From Panulirus ornatus (taxonomy: Eukaryota > Arthropoda > Malacostraca > Decapoda > Palinuridae), in contig NC_092225.1 of NCBI RefSeq assembly GCF_036320965.1, positions 78,757,113 through 78,821,112 on the forward strand: a stretch of 64,000 bases of DNA, in the 5' to 3' direction. The position numbers and the translations under genes were made by a program. Below, piece after piece: positions 34,763 through 47,125 of the stretch. Below the pieces are notes generated by a model. It worked only from the letters and a program-made list of their open reading frames with translations, was not told the origin of the DNA and did no database searches. Every line of letters begins with the position of its first letter. Within the stretch, counting starts at the first letter, position 1.

Positions 34763-34822
<60 letters not shown>
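34763..34822. repeat. (GA)n microsatellite after block C2
   Basis: About 30 GA units. Block C1 enters block A2 through the corresponding tract. Confidence 0.98.
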
Positions 34823-34825
<3 letters not shown>

Positions 34826-37270
34826 GGGGGGATATAAATAACCCTTGGAATCGAGGTAGAGTGAATAAAGATCAGAAAAGGTCAGGAGCAGCTATTCCAA
34901 ATGTCCGAGAGAAACGTTGAACTAAAGAGATCGGCCGCGACACACGACACGGTGACCACTGAGAATAGTGAGCTGGGAGGGGAAGGAGGAGGAACAGTTT
35001 GTTGAGCTGGTCAACTGACTCTCTGAACCTAATGACTGATACAGTGAGAGAGAAACCTAGGGACATTGTAACACAGGTGCTCAGGGGAGTGATGGAAGCA
35101 GGTAGAATGACATACACTTAAGAGACAGAATATTCAGGAAAATCTATGGTATAGGAGATGAAGAGTTTAGAAAAGAGCTGAGCAGACAGGATTTTTTTTT
35201 TTCAGCAAACAGGGAGTTCTTGGCGAAGTCCAGAAACTCAGATATTGACAAATCATTAATCTAAGACAGATTGATGACGTAGACAGTTTTATCAAGAGAT
35301 TTATGCATAAAGAACTAGATATTAAGCAGGACAATTGTTAAGATACACGTGAGGAAGGTATTTATTGTGTCAGTGTGGTAGGTCATCGTATACTTTACCG
35401 ATGCAGATCGAAGACTCGATGCTCGACCGACTAGCCATAAATTTCAGCTCCCTGGATCACTACTGGAGGTGGATGTTGTAGGCAGGTAGCCACGGTGGCT
35501 CGACCTCTGGTTCCAATATGGCAGGGTCGCGTCAGGGCTTCTTCACTGCAAAGTCTTCTAAAGGCGATAATCTGAGCACAACACAGAGTACCTTGTACTT
35601 ACTGATGTTGCTGCCTGCCGCTCGTCAGTGTGGCCGGTAACTGGAGTCGAGAGTCGACTCGTTTGTACAGAGAGACGGCAGGGCGTCCCTCCAGGTCGAC
35701 CCGAGCACGTCAACTGTTTGGCTTTTTCCCCTGAGTGGTGTTTGAAACCCTGAGACCTGGGGACCTGGGGCGGTATGATCAGTCAAAGCCTCTGAGGTCA
35801 CATTGGCTCCTTCTCATGGTCAACGGCGACGGGATGTTACGGGTAGAATATTACATTCGCTTGTCTACACCTGTAATGGAATCAGTTGAATGTTTATTTA
35901 AGATAAAGATCACTTGTTTAACACTGGGTTTGGTTAATGAGCTAAGGTCTCATAAGCACACTAACCCTCACTCACTCTCACAGCAGTGAACATTAGGTGA
36001 ACGATAGTTCAGTGATGCCTAGTGTTTTTGGTGGGCTGTGTTAAAAGCAGGTCGTCGCTGGGGTATCATGTGAACTATGCAGAAATTCTTGCATCTCTTG
36101 TCGTTTGCAGCTAAGGAGAGACTCTAAGATTGGCATCATCTCCAGGCGCTTCCTTTAAGCAGCCTCTGAACTCTCTGCCCGTAGTATCAACAGCAGGGGG
36201 TGCTATACTTGACGATTGCGTTACTGCTGGTCGTCCACCCAGGCCGGGTCTTTGTGCACGGGACCTGCTAATTTGTCATGTGTCCCAGTGACACTGCATG
36301 AAAGGGGGGAGCAACACGGCGCTGCTGAATCCCGTGTAGTGTTGCCACCAGGTTTTGTTCCTCCAATGAGATGCACCGACCCTGGGTCATCGCAGCTCCG
36401 TTAACACATGACGATGAAGCGGGCCGCTGGAACCAGCCAAGAAGGCATTCCACAGTGGTCTTAAGAACCTGACACAGATATATCCCCCTCCGTTTTCTTA
36501 AGTCCTTAAAATTATGGATAAGGCGTACATAAGACCTACGGTTATCTAACGTTTAGGTGATGCTGTGGGGAGGATGTGTACTGTAGTGAGATTGGCTGCT
36601 CTCGTGCTGTGGGCACACACAGTATCGCAGGATCACTGAGGCTCAGTACTGATGATAATTACGTCGTGTCCACCGTTCTACAGCCACTATTTGTTTCCTT
36701 CGTTGACTCAGCACGTCGATGATGATGATCATGATGTGTAGTCATTTATTCCCTCGAAGACGTTGGCTCTTTCCCCCTAAGATGATATAACTTCCTCAGG
36801 ATCTCAACTCAGACCTCTCAAGCGGCACAACCTTCCCCGAGAATATGGTGACTTGACCCTAAGTAAGATGTACGAGACGCTGAGACACGAACGCTTGGGG
36901 ACGAGACTCAGGCACAACCGGTGCAAAGAATCTCTTCCTCCCCACCATTCCCGGACCCGCCTCTAAGTTATGTGTTCCTCCGCTTGGAACCGTTGCTGCG
37001 GGACTGTCTGTGTACAGCTTCGTTCCCATTACATGGACCCCCTGATCCCAACGGCCACCACCCCGCCCTGCCTTACGAGGTTATATAGTGAACTTCCCCA
37101 AGTGGATTATAAACTCCACTCCTCCATCATGATATATCCCGGGCCATTTTGTAGACGAACGTTGTTGAGAATGTTCTAACTTCGAGATAAATTTACATGG
37201 GGGAGGGAGACTGTCGGTCGAGAGATGGAGTAGTGGTTGTTGAGTAGAATACAGGAGAGACACGGGCCCA
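34823..37270. other. Unique-looking stretch, no gene recognised
   Basis: About 2.4 kb with little simple repeat. It has several frames of 60-85 codons, none with a recognisable domain. A T run at 35191-35201 is the only low-complexity piece. Host exons could hide here, but I cannot support any. Confidence 0.5.
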
Positions 37271-37271
37271 C

Positions 37272-37302
37272 GGTGGAGGAGGAGGGAGGAGGAGGAGGAG
37301 GC
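37272..37302. repeat. (GGA)n before block D2
   Basis: GGA/GGAGG repeats preceding block D2, probably the true left context of block D. Confidence 0.9.
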
Positions 37303-37643
37303 CATGTGTGGAGGAGACCTAGGACGTCGCAGAAGCCACTGTCATGATTTAGATTCCAACATTAGACACAAGGATTCCGAGCGACCCTTGTGGAGAGTAA
37401 TGGCAGATGATTAATTCAACTCCGAGTTACATACGACAGTGCCAGAATCATTAGTAAGACTCGACCAACTCATATACTGTTAATTTTGATAGTGTTGATG
37501 ATCCTGTACGTGAGTACCTAAGTGAACACAAGGTCGACAGTGAAACAAGGGTAAGAAAATCAGTTCACAGATTATGAGCCTTGAAATGTAGAAACATTTA
37601 AGGATGAATTTGATTTTAAGTCATAAGGAATTATCCTAAAAAT

Positions 37644-37646
<3 letters not shown>
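37303..37646. repeat. Block D2
   Basis: Second occurrence of block D (see 33790-34131). No coding content recognised. Confidence 0.9.
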
Positions 37647-37715
<69 letters not shown>

Positions 37716-37720
37716 GGGGG
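37647..37720. repeat. (GA)n plus G16
   Basis: Regular GA run followed by 16 G and then unique sequence. Confidence 0.97.
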
Positions 37721-38510
37721 AGGTCAGCATAATAGCCGGTATCCGTTGTATGACGACTCTAAAAGATGAGTAAAAGATTTCCCTGTGGTGCTGGGAGGCA
37801 AGGCGCGCCACGCCGCTGGATGGACCACCGACTCGGACACGCGAGGTCGGGGGTCTTTGGGTGCGGCACAACGTCCTAAAACGTCTCACTTATCAAAATT
37901 ATTTTTGAGCTTCGCTTGTTGTAACGACGGAGCGGCGGCTGCCCCAACATAATGCAGTATAGAGAGGGGGATGTTTTGTTTAATGGATTGAATCCTCGTA
38001 TTACCTAAAGGAATGCCTGGGATGGTGTGAACAAAAGTCATTTCTAGGAAAAGTAGACAAATGTTGCATCCGAACCTGCTGCACATGGCGAACGAACGTA
38101 TCATAAAATGGGTTTTTGTGTATATAGCAAGTTACCGTCTCTCTTTAGAGACATTCTTTATATACGATACAAATTTAGAAATGGTCTTAACCAAATCTAA
38201 CCTTGGCAAGCACCATGATGAAGGTGACGCCCATATACTGAACATGGACTTATTGTGGTCCATGATGGGGATAAGGATACTGCCCTTGGGGAGGCCTGTA
38301 TCACGTATCACTTATCATTAGACTTCTCAGCCTTATACCTTGTTATTCACTGCTGATACTGGATTATATGAGTTACGCTCAGGGACGGTTACCTTCCGCA
38401 TGGAACATCACTGTTGCTACAACGATACCACATCATCCTCACCCGGATGGGTGTCGTCCTGTGTCCCTTAACGAGTTGCTTGCTCAAAACTGTTGTGAGG
38501 ATGGTGCTCA
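37721..38510. other. No recognisable feature
   Basis: Mixed sequence without supported genes or elements. Confidence 0.45.
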
Positions 38511-38512
38511 AC

Positions 38513-38745
38513 ATAGCGCTACACAGGATCAACTCATTGCCACACAGGATCAACGTAGCGCTACACAGGATCAACATAGTGCTACACAGGATCAACATAG
38601 CGCTACACAGGATCAATATAGCGCTACAAAGGATCAAAACATCGCTACCGCATCGCTACCCAGGATCAACACATCGCTCCACAGGATCAACACATCGCTC
38701 CACAGGATCAACACATTGCCCCACAGGATCAACACGATGCCACAC
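38513..38745. repeat. 21-bp minisatellite, about 11 copies
   Basis: Units carry CACAGGATCAACATAGCGCT or CACAGGATCAACACATCGCT at 21-bp spacing. Left and right halves are enriched for different variants. Unrelated in sequence to the other 21-bp family. Confidence 0.92.
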
Positions 38746-38984
38746 ATGATAAAAAAGAAAAGGAAGATCTCGCTAAGTAGCAGGTAGTTCAGAAATGTAG
38801 CGCGTCATTCCTAACTGAACTCGGGGGACGAATGCACGTATCCACATCATTTCTTAACCCGCAAGCTGCTTTTGAAATTGCTAATAAGCAAGAGAAAGTC
38901 TGCTGTATTGTCTCAAAGCTACAAATGTGAATGTAAAGATATGCAACGTGGTGTTCTCCAAGGTGGAGTATTATGGTCCACATT

Positions 38985-39205
38985 GCTTAATGCCTGGCGA
39001 TAAGGGAGAAAGAATAGTTCCCATGTATTCCCTGCGTGTCGTAGAAGGCGACTGAAAGGGGAGGGAGCGGGTGGCTTGAAATCCTCCCCTCCAGTTTTTT
39101 CTTCTCCAAAAGAGGGAACAGAGAAGGGGGCCAAGTGAGGATTTTCTCTCTAAGGCTCAGTCCTTTGTTCTTAATGTTCATGCGGGAAATGGCCAATATG
39201 TTTAA
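38985..39205 (+). mobile_element. Repeat E, nearly full copy
   Basis: Reverse-complement match to 55031-55272. Landmarks in order: GATAAGGGAGAAAGAATA, TCGTAGAAGGCGACTGAAAG, GAGGGAGCGGGTGGCTTGAA, GGAACAGAGAAGGGGGCC, CTCAGTCCTTTGTTCTTAAT and GCGGGAAATGGCCAATATG. The GCTACCTCGC piece near its 3' end is deleted. It is not adjacent to a long TA tract. Confidence 0.8.
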
Positions 39206-40515
39206 AAGAATAATTGTTTATTGCGATGATCAATACTTTACTGTTACAATCAGTCCCAGAGAGTACCAGGATTATGACACTGACTAATGCTGATGATGAT
39301 GTTGTACTGACCATAACTAATCGTGAAATGCTGGCCGGTCTTACACACAACCTTAACATTACTTCAGAGAGGAGAACCAAGTTGTACAGTACAACACCTT
39401 GTGTCTCACGTTCGAATCTCAGATTTCTACAATAGCTTCAGCGGCCTTCCAGGTCTCCACACACACGGCCTCCTCCACCGTCGGCCCGTGTGTCTCATCA
39501 GGTCTCCACACACACTGCCTCCTCCACCATCGTCTCCAGAGGTATGACTTATGTTTCATCTTCTGAATAACATGTATCTAAGCCCCATATGTCGTAGCGG
39601 CTGTACGGAAACTGGATCGATGATGTACAACAGCGAAGCTCAGACATCTCAGAACTGTGGCAGATCACAACACTAATTATGTGCTAATGTTACATTGTTT
39701 ACTGTGGTGGACGTAGTCTCTTAACGGATTACCATGCACCAGCTGACGTCCTGTGTGATACTCGAGGTAATAATACAAAATAAAACCAGAAAATAGTATA
39801 TACTTGGAATACTTAAGTACTTAACAAGCGGAAAGAAATAGCTGTAGGTTGCATTGGTGATGGAAAAACTGGAAACATGAAACATATGTTGCGGTGGGAC
39901 TGAAGTTTTTCCCTGTGATCCAGATGATATTGTCTCCTGAGAATAGGAAAGAACCAGCAGGTGAATCTGAAGCTCGTAAAGGAGTGAAGATAAGTATTAA
40001 CAGGTCCACTGGCCTTCTTGATGACACCTATTAAACATGTGTATAAGGAAAGTAACAAGATCATTGAACTACAAGATGTTGGCACCGTTAGATTATGGCT
40101 AGTCTGTAGGTTCCACCGCGGTTTAACTTGCACCGAAATGTTAACGGTACATAGTTGATGTGTGGACAGAGGTATGAACACATACTACACCAATGTGTCG
40201 TAGATTAAGACGCAAACATCTCCGGCAAGCAGCGGCACAGCACCTCGCTCGTTGTTAACGGTAAGAGACCACCACTTTTTAGACAATTCTTCTTCGCATA
40301 GTATAAGCTGAATGCGTCATTTACTGTATAAGATTCTGTTAAGCAGCTCTGTATTATCTAGTGTTGTGATAACCTGGTCACTGGAGCCTGAATGAGACAT
40401 TTATGACCTCTGTAGTCCTTGTGCAGCACTACCGCTCACAGGATGAACGAGACAGACACAACAGCTGTCACTCTGTGAGCGACAAAACTGAACCGTTTGT
40501 TGAGGGTTGGCGAGG
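39206..40515. other. No recognisable feature
   Basis: Mixed sequence. A partial direct duplication near 39448-39530 (TCTCCACACACAC, GCCTCCTCCACC) is visible. No gene supported. Confidence 0.45.
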
Positions 40516-40519
40516 CACG

Positions 40520-40685
40520 AGGCCAGGTATGGTGGTGGTGGAGGCCAAGTGTGGGAACATAGTGAGGCAAGAGGCCACGATGGTGGTGGAGGCCAAGTGT
40601 GGGAACATGGTGAGGCACGAGGTGGTGGAGGCCAAGTGTGGGAACATGGTGAGGCACGAGGTGGTGGTGGCCAAGTGTGGAGATC
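40520..40685. repeat. 39-48-bp minisatellite, about 4 copies
   Basis: GAGGCCAAGTGTGGGAACAT recurs at about 40541, 40589 and 40628, with a last partial copy near 40668. Length varies through GGT/GGTGGT indels. Confidence 0.88.
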
Positions 40686-40689
40686 CTGG

Positions 40690-41364
40690 TTAATATTCCC
40701 TGACCCAAGATGTCGCATGAAGCTCTCTTCATTTCCCGTCACAGGCTCTGGAAGCACACATCTCAGAAATTGCACTAATAGTGACTTGTGCTTCATGGTC
40801 GGGGACACAGTAAGTAACTTACGTTTGGACAAGAAGAGAGTTTTCTGTTCTATCGATTTTAATGATTCTTTTCATTCTCTCCCAGCGGGTGTTTGATGTA
40901 ACCAAAAACGTGTCTGTATCTCAAGCAAATAATAATCGATTTGATCTCGACGCTCGAGAGGCCGTCTCTCTTTAGCTCAAGTTATATCAGGCAATAGTGC
41001 ATCATTATCAAACCTGACATTCAGCAGCGTTAAAAGTGTTGGCCCGAGCCTCTAGCATCAAAACCGTGTTTATATTTTAGGTTTGTTCTGGTATGTGTCT
41101 GCTGCTGCTTTTGTGAATGAGAGGATTGAGAAAGGGATACGGAAACACGAGTATTGATAACACAGTGCTCTCTCAAGCACTAAGGTGATGATTTGGTACT
41201 CGTGGGTGCAGGATTATGGTAAGAAAGTGAGGCCAAGTGAGGTCTGGTGATAGAGGCAGGCTTTGCTTGGCAGGAGTCCTGAGATGCTCGTGTAGGTGCA
41301 GGAGGTGAGGCAGGGTATCACGTAGGGAAAGGTTAGTGATCACCAGGTCTTGTGGAACATGTGC

Positions 41365-41365
<1 letters not shown>
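40690..41365. other. No recognisable feature
   Basis: Mixed sequence, nothing supported. Confidence 0.4.

Positions 41366-41367
<2 letters not shown>

Positions 41368-41434
<67 letters not shown>
41368..41434. repeat. (GA)n microsatellite
   Basis: About 33 GA units. Confidence 0.98.
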
Positions 41435-41438
<4 letters not shown>

Positions 41439-42235
41439 TTCCTGATTTAGTGGATAGTTGTGTGTGCATTTATGCTGCAGGAGACGTGACCATAGGCCGT
41501 AAAGTTCACGCTACTTCTCCAAGCGAGCCCTGCTTAACGGGACTGGGAGTCTTGCCTTAGGAGTCTGCGGGAGATGAAACGCCACGAAAACCTACCAGAA
41601 AGATTACCTCTGGTGAGCTGCTGCCGTTGGTCGGTAGAGCAGCCCAGGGGCTCCTCGAGTTACAGGACCAAAAGACTTGAGACGCAGTTAGTCTGAGGCA
41701 AGTTGACGGTTTGACTGATTCAGTTGGCGGCTCCTCCAGTATTTATGTACCTTCGTCCACTACCGCTAATTGCTGAGAGGTCAGAGGAGGCGGGTCTTCT
41801 TCCGTGTTAAGGTCAGAATTGTCCAAATGCTGATCTCTGACCTCAATAGTACCCTCGGTCTTGCGGAGTCATACTAGGGTACCGCCTGTTGCTTCCAGCG
41901 ATGGTCACAATGGCCAGATGAGGCAGGCGGCCACCACCAGGTCAGGCCCCTGTGAGTGAGGCAGAAGTTTGCAGAGCGACTATGGAAGAATGTCTTCACG
42001 ACACACCCTCTGCCACACCTGCCGACACCCAGATGGTATGCACCCTCTACAGCAGGTCTGGTGTTCTCGAATATTATTTACTTTAATTATAAACTTGACT
42101 TTATTGTAAGAGAGAAACACCGAATACACACAAGTGTCGCCTGCTGACACCCCACACTCAGGGATGGTTCTAGAATCCTCGCAGTCATGGCGTGTGACTG
42201 TTGCCGACTCGGCTCAGGTGCTGGAGTGAACCATT
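41435..42235. other. No recognisable feature
   Basis: Mixed sequence with GGTCAGG-type segments. No gene supported. Confidence 0.4.
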
Positions 42236-42440
42236 TCTCTGTAATTACAACAGATCAGTTTATTATCAGCTTTGATTGACGTCCATAAGTATTGAAATCG
42301 TAACATTATAAAAAGCCAAGTGAGGTTATTAGCTCCACGTCGATCAGAGAGGCTATTTTTCCCCTTCAAATGGATGTTGATTAAGGCTCATGTAACGTTG
42401 GTGTTCGTAATTACTTCCAGCTTTAAGGGCGTTAAGTTCC
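42236..42440. promoter_or_regulatory. Candidate regulatory patch (homeodomain-type motifs)
   Basis: Non-repetitive AT-rich patch with CTGTAATTACAACA, TTTGATTGACG, GATTAAGG and CGTAATTACTTCC, plus a TATAAAAAG at about 42307. Dense TAAT/TGAT cores are seen. Conserved enhancer status is only a hypothesis. Confidence 0.22.
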
Positions 42441-42539
42441 TGGTTCGACTGTGGACCTGGTAGACTTGAAACGCAGTCTCGCGTATCCAGGATTTGGTCA
42501 AGGAGGAGGAGGAGGAGAAGAGGAGGAGGGCAATTATGA

Positions 42540-42720
42540 ACTCGCTACCTTAATGATGTGGAGCTTTTGAGTTCCTGAGCATTCACGGGCCCGTCCAGGT
42601 TCGAGTGCTTAGGTTCGACTCCTGGTTGCGGCAGTCGGTCCACAGTCAACCCAGCTGTTCATTTCACCTGGAGTGGGATGGTCAATAGAATGTGTACGTG
42701 GCTCAAGCTAGGTTATGAAC
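42540..42720 (+). mobile_element. Probable tRNA-derived SINE fragment
   Basis: GGTTCGACTCC at 42612-42622 is a perfect pol III B box. It is followed by TGGTTGCGGCAGTCGGTCCA and CAGTCAACCCAGCTGTTCAT, a body I associate from memory with arthropod tRNA-derived SINEs. The A box is not clear. An old, partial copy. Confidence 0.5.
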
Positions 42721-43104
42721 ACATCGTATCTTGAAGATCGTGGCGTATCTGGACGTTGAATTAAGTCGAATTAAGTCACTCACATTTGCCACATTCTTAC
42801 ATAAAGGTGAATACATCTGTCATGCAGGTGTTCGCCATGAGACAGGCGACCTTGCGCGAATAAATTCGTGTTATTTGATGACATGGAACTGAGGGAAGCC
42901 GTCATCGTGGGAGTTCACTTGGGTGAGACAGATTAACGTGGTTTTTTTTAAGGGGGAGGAAACAAAATTGATGATTGTGAACATGTTAGTCATGTAGGAA
43001 GGTGGCGACATTGAGTCTGGTATTATATCGGTCACTTGTGCTGGTCACTGTAACAGTGAAATAGACAGACATATCCATTTAATTCTACTTTCCAGGGACT
43101 ACTT

Positions 43105-43775
43105 GTTAGGGTGGTTGGTGAAGCTGTTGTTAATGTGGTAGATGAAGCTATTGTTAATGTGGTAGGTGAAGCTGTTGTTAATGTGGTAGATGAAGCTATT
43201 ATTAATGTGGTAGGTGAAGCTATTGTTGGGGTGTTGGTGAAACTGTTGTTAGGATGGTAGGTGAAGCTATTGTTAGGGTGGTAGGTGAAGCTATTGTTAG
43301 AGTGGCAGGTGAAGCTAATGTTGGGGTGGTAGGTGAAGCTATTGTTAGGGTGGTAGGTGAAGCTATTGTTAGGGTGGTAGGTGAAGCTATTGTTAGAGTG
43401 GCAGGTGAAGCTAATGTTAGGATGGTAGGTGAGGCTATTGTTAGGATGGTGGGTGAAACTATTGTTGGGGTGACAGGTGAAGCTATAGTTGGGGTGGTAG
43501 GTGAAGCTATTGTTAGGGTGGTGGGTGAAACTATTGTTGGGGTGACAGGTGAAGCTATTGTTGGAGTGGCAGGTGAAAGTATTGTTAAGGTAGCAGGAAA
43601 AGCTACTGTTAGGGTAACAAGTAAGGCTATTATCAGGGTAACAGGTAAGGTTATTATTAGAGTGACAGGTAAAGCTAATGTTAGGGTCACAACAGGTAAA
43701 GCTAATGTTAGGGTCACAACAGGTAAAGCTAACGTTAAGGTCACAACAGGTAAAGCTAACGTTAGCTTCTTAGGT
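43105..43775. repeat. 24-bp minisatellite, about 27 copies
   Basis: Units carry GTAGGTGAAGCTATTGTTAG at about 24-bp spacing, with (GGGT/GGAT/GAGT)GG variants. The right end changes to GTAACAGGTAAGGCTATTA and ACAACAGGTAAAGCTAA types. The 8-codon period gives open frames on both strands (VGEAIVRV on plus), not treated as genes. Confidence 0.94.
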
Positions 43776-43800
43776 CGGGGAGTGGGAGGAACATCTTAGG

Positions 43801-43816
43801 CAGGGGGGGGGGGGGG
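43801..43816. repeat. Poly-G tract
   Basis: Run of about 14 G. Confidence 0.95.
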
Positions 43817-43835
43817 TGCGACACAGGTGCACCAT

Positions 43836-43975
43836 TGTAACGTCTACCCGGCTAATCAGCGGTACCTCTCGTCCCCCTCCTCTTGCTTCGTAACGACCCA
43901 TTGTGCACCGCCAAAGATCGGTAATTAAGGCAGTTTTAATCGCGGAAAATGATGGTAATTAGAACGGGACAAAGA
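43836..43975. promoter_or_regulatory. Candidate regulatory patch between two arrays
   Basis: Unique sequence wedged between satellites, with CGGTAATTAAGGC, TTTTAATCGC and GGTAATTAGAACG. Homeodomain-like cores in a short span are suggestive only. Confidence 0.2.
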
Positions 43976-44078
43976 AGTCGTCGGAGTGACGACAAGGGGG
44001 AAGTGGTATGTGAACCTTGCGAGGCAGACTCAGGTTGAAGAACAGTCTTGAGGACCATCGTTAAGTCCAGGAGGAGAC

Positions 44079-45905
44079 GACCAGACTGACAGTCTCACAC
44101 GACCAGACTGACAGTCTCACACGACCAGATAACTGTCTCACACGACCAGACTGACTGTCTCACACGACCAGACTGACTGTCTCACACGACCAGACTGACA
44201 GTCTCACACGACCAGACTGACTGCCCCACACGACCAGACTCACTGTCTCATACGACCAGATTGACTGTCTCACACGACCAGACTGACAGTCTCACACGAC
44301 CAGACTGACTGTCTCACACGACCAGACTGACTGTCTCACACGACCAGACTGACTGTCTCACACGACCAGACTGACAGTCTCACACGACCAGACTGACTGT
44401 CTCACACGACCAGACTGACTGTCTCACACGACCAGACTGACTGTCTCACACGACCAGACTGACTGTCTCACACGACCAGACTGACAGTCTCACACGACCA
44501 GACTGACTGTCTCACACGACCAGACTGACTGTCTCACACGACCAGACTGACTGTCTCACACGACCAGACTGACTGTCTCACACGACCAGACTGACTGTCT
44601 CACACGACCAGACTGACTGTCTCACACGACCAGACTGACTGTCTCACACGACCAGACTGACTGTCTCACACGACCAGACTGACTGTCTCACACGACCAGA
44701 CTGACTGTCTCACACGACCAGACTGACAGTCTCACACGACCAGACTGACTGTCTCACACGACCAGACTGACAGTCTCACACGACCAGACTGACTGTCTCA
44801 CACGACCAGACTGACTGTCTCACACGACCAGACTGACTGTCTCACACGACCAGACTGACAGTCTCACACGACCAGACTGACTGTCTCACACGACCAGACT
44901 GACAGTCTCACACGACCAGACTGACTGTCTCACACGACCAGACTGACTGTCTCACACGACCAGACTGACTGTCTCACACGACCAGACTGACTGTCTCACA
45001 CGACCAGACTGTCTGTCTCACACGACCAGACTGACTGTCTCACACGACCAGACTGACTGTCTCACACGACCAGACTGACTGTCTCACACGACCAGACTGA
45101 CTGTCTCACACGACCAGACTGACAGTCTCACACGACCAGACTGACTGTCTCACACGACCAGACTGACTGTCTCACACGACCAGACTGACTGTCTCACACG
45201 ACCAGACTGTCTGTCTCACACGACCAGACTGACTGTCTCACACGACCAGACTGACTGTCTCACACGACCAGACTGACTGTCTCACACGACCAGACTGACT
45301 GTCTCACACGACCAGACTGACTGTCTCACACGACCAGACTGTCTGTCTCACACGACCAGACTGACTGTCTCACACGACCAGACTGACTGTCTCACACGCC
45401 CTCTAGACTGTCTGTCTCACTTGCCCAGACTGTCTGTTTCACACGACCAGACTGACTGTCTCACACGACCAGACTGTCTGTCTCACACGACCAGACTGAC
45501 TGACTCTCACACGACCAGACTGACTGTCTCACACGACCAGACTGTCTGTCTCACACGACCAGACTGACTGACTCTCACACGACCAGACTGACTGTCTCAC
45601 ACGACCAGACTGACTGTCTCACACGCCCAGACTGTCTGTTTCACACGACCAGACTGACTGTCTCACACGACCAGACTGACTGTCTCACACGACCAGACTG
45701 ACTGACTCTCACACGACCAGACTGTCTGTTTCACACGACCAGACTGACTGTCTCACACGACCAGACTGTCTGTCTCACACACCCTCTAGAATGTCTCACA
45801 CGCCCATACTGGTTGTCCCACACGCCCTCTAAACTGTCTCACAACCCCAGACTGTCCGTTGCACACGCCCGGACTGTCCGTCTCACACGCTCAGACTGTC
45901 TCAAA
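44079..45905. repeat. 22-bp satellite, about 80 copies
   Basis: Units carry CGACCAGACTGACTGTCTCA and repeat every 22 bp for about 1.8 kb. The centre is highly homogeneous with a GACTGT/GACAGT toggle. From about 45400 rightward new variants (GTCTGTC, GACTGACTC, CCCTCTAGA) mark a decaying edge. As 22 is not a multiple of three and units carry stops, no frame is open. Confidence 0.97.
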
Positions 45906-45995
45906 ATCTCGTAGCAGAATCAACTCGTAATACATCGTGATGGCAGTGGAAGTATGAAACATGTATGAGGCAAGCCTCGTGCATGTACTATTGTG

Positions 45996-46745
45996 AGTAA
46001 AGATGAAGATAAGATCACGTAAAGATGAAGATAAGATAACGTAAAGATGAAGATAAGATAACGTAAAGATGAAGATAAGATAACGTAAAGATGAAGATAA
46101 GATAACGTAAAGATGAAGATAAGATAACGTAAAGATGAAGATAAGATAACGTAAAGATGAAGATAAGATAACGTAAAGATGAAGATAAGATAACGTAAAG
46201 ATGAAGATAAGATAACGTAAAGATGAAGATAAGATAACGTAAAGATGAAGATAAGATAACGTAAAGATGAAGATAAGATAACGTAAAGATGAAGATAAGA
46301 TCACGTAAAGATGAAGATAAGATCACGTAAAGATGAAGATAAGATAACGTAAAGATGAAGATAAGATAACGTAAAGATGAAGATAAGATAACGTAAAGAT
46401 GAAGATAAGATAACGTAAAGATGAAGATAAGATCACGTAAAGATGAAGATAAGATCACGTAAAGATGAAGATAAGATAACGTAAAGATGAAGATAAGATA
46501 ACGTAAAGATGAAGATAAGATCACGTAAAGATGAAGATAAGATAACGTAAAGATGAAGATAAGATAACGTAAAGATGAAGATAAGATCACGTAAAGATGA
46601 AGATAAGATAACGTAAAGATGAAGATAAGATAACGTAAAGATGAAGATAAGATCACGTAAAGATGAAGATAAGATAACGTAAAGATGAAGATAAGATAAC
46701 GTAAAGATGAAGATAAGATAACGTAAAGATGAAGATAAGATAAGA
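45996..46745. repeat. 22-bp satellite, about 34 copies
   Basis: Units carry GTAAAGATGAAGATAAGATA and repeat every 22 bp almost without error. The only recurrent variation is A or C in GATAACG/GATCACG. Three unit lengths make 66 bases, so minus-strand frames of 137 and 213 codons are open; they are array artefacts. Confidence 0.97.
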
Positions 46746-47125
46746 TGTCTTTGTTGTCAAGTTGTATACATGATGCAAACTAAAATGCTTTATGGCTAGA
46801 AGCTCAATTCAAGGTTAGATATATAAGAATTATAGAATGATAATGCTAAACTATCAGATAAAGAGGCGTCGTTACAATGGTGGACTGCGAGATGGTCTAT
46901 AAAAGATGGTCTTTAGATTACGGTCTTTGTTCACCATGATTAACGTACAACATTCGTAAAGACGCTAAACGCCTTCAGCTAACCTAACGAGCGGCCACTT
47001 CGGGGAAAAATGAGTTCGTTTTTTTTTTCTTTTACGCTGAAAATATAACGAATGATGCAATGCGTATTGTTCAGATTATTACGTATGTTTCGTGGTCATA
47101 TGTCGTTGATGAATGTGAGGAACTG
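46746..47125. other. No recognisable feature
   Basis: AT-rich unique spacer between arrays. Confidence 0.45.
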
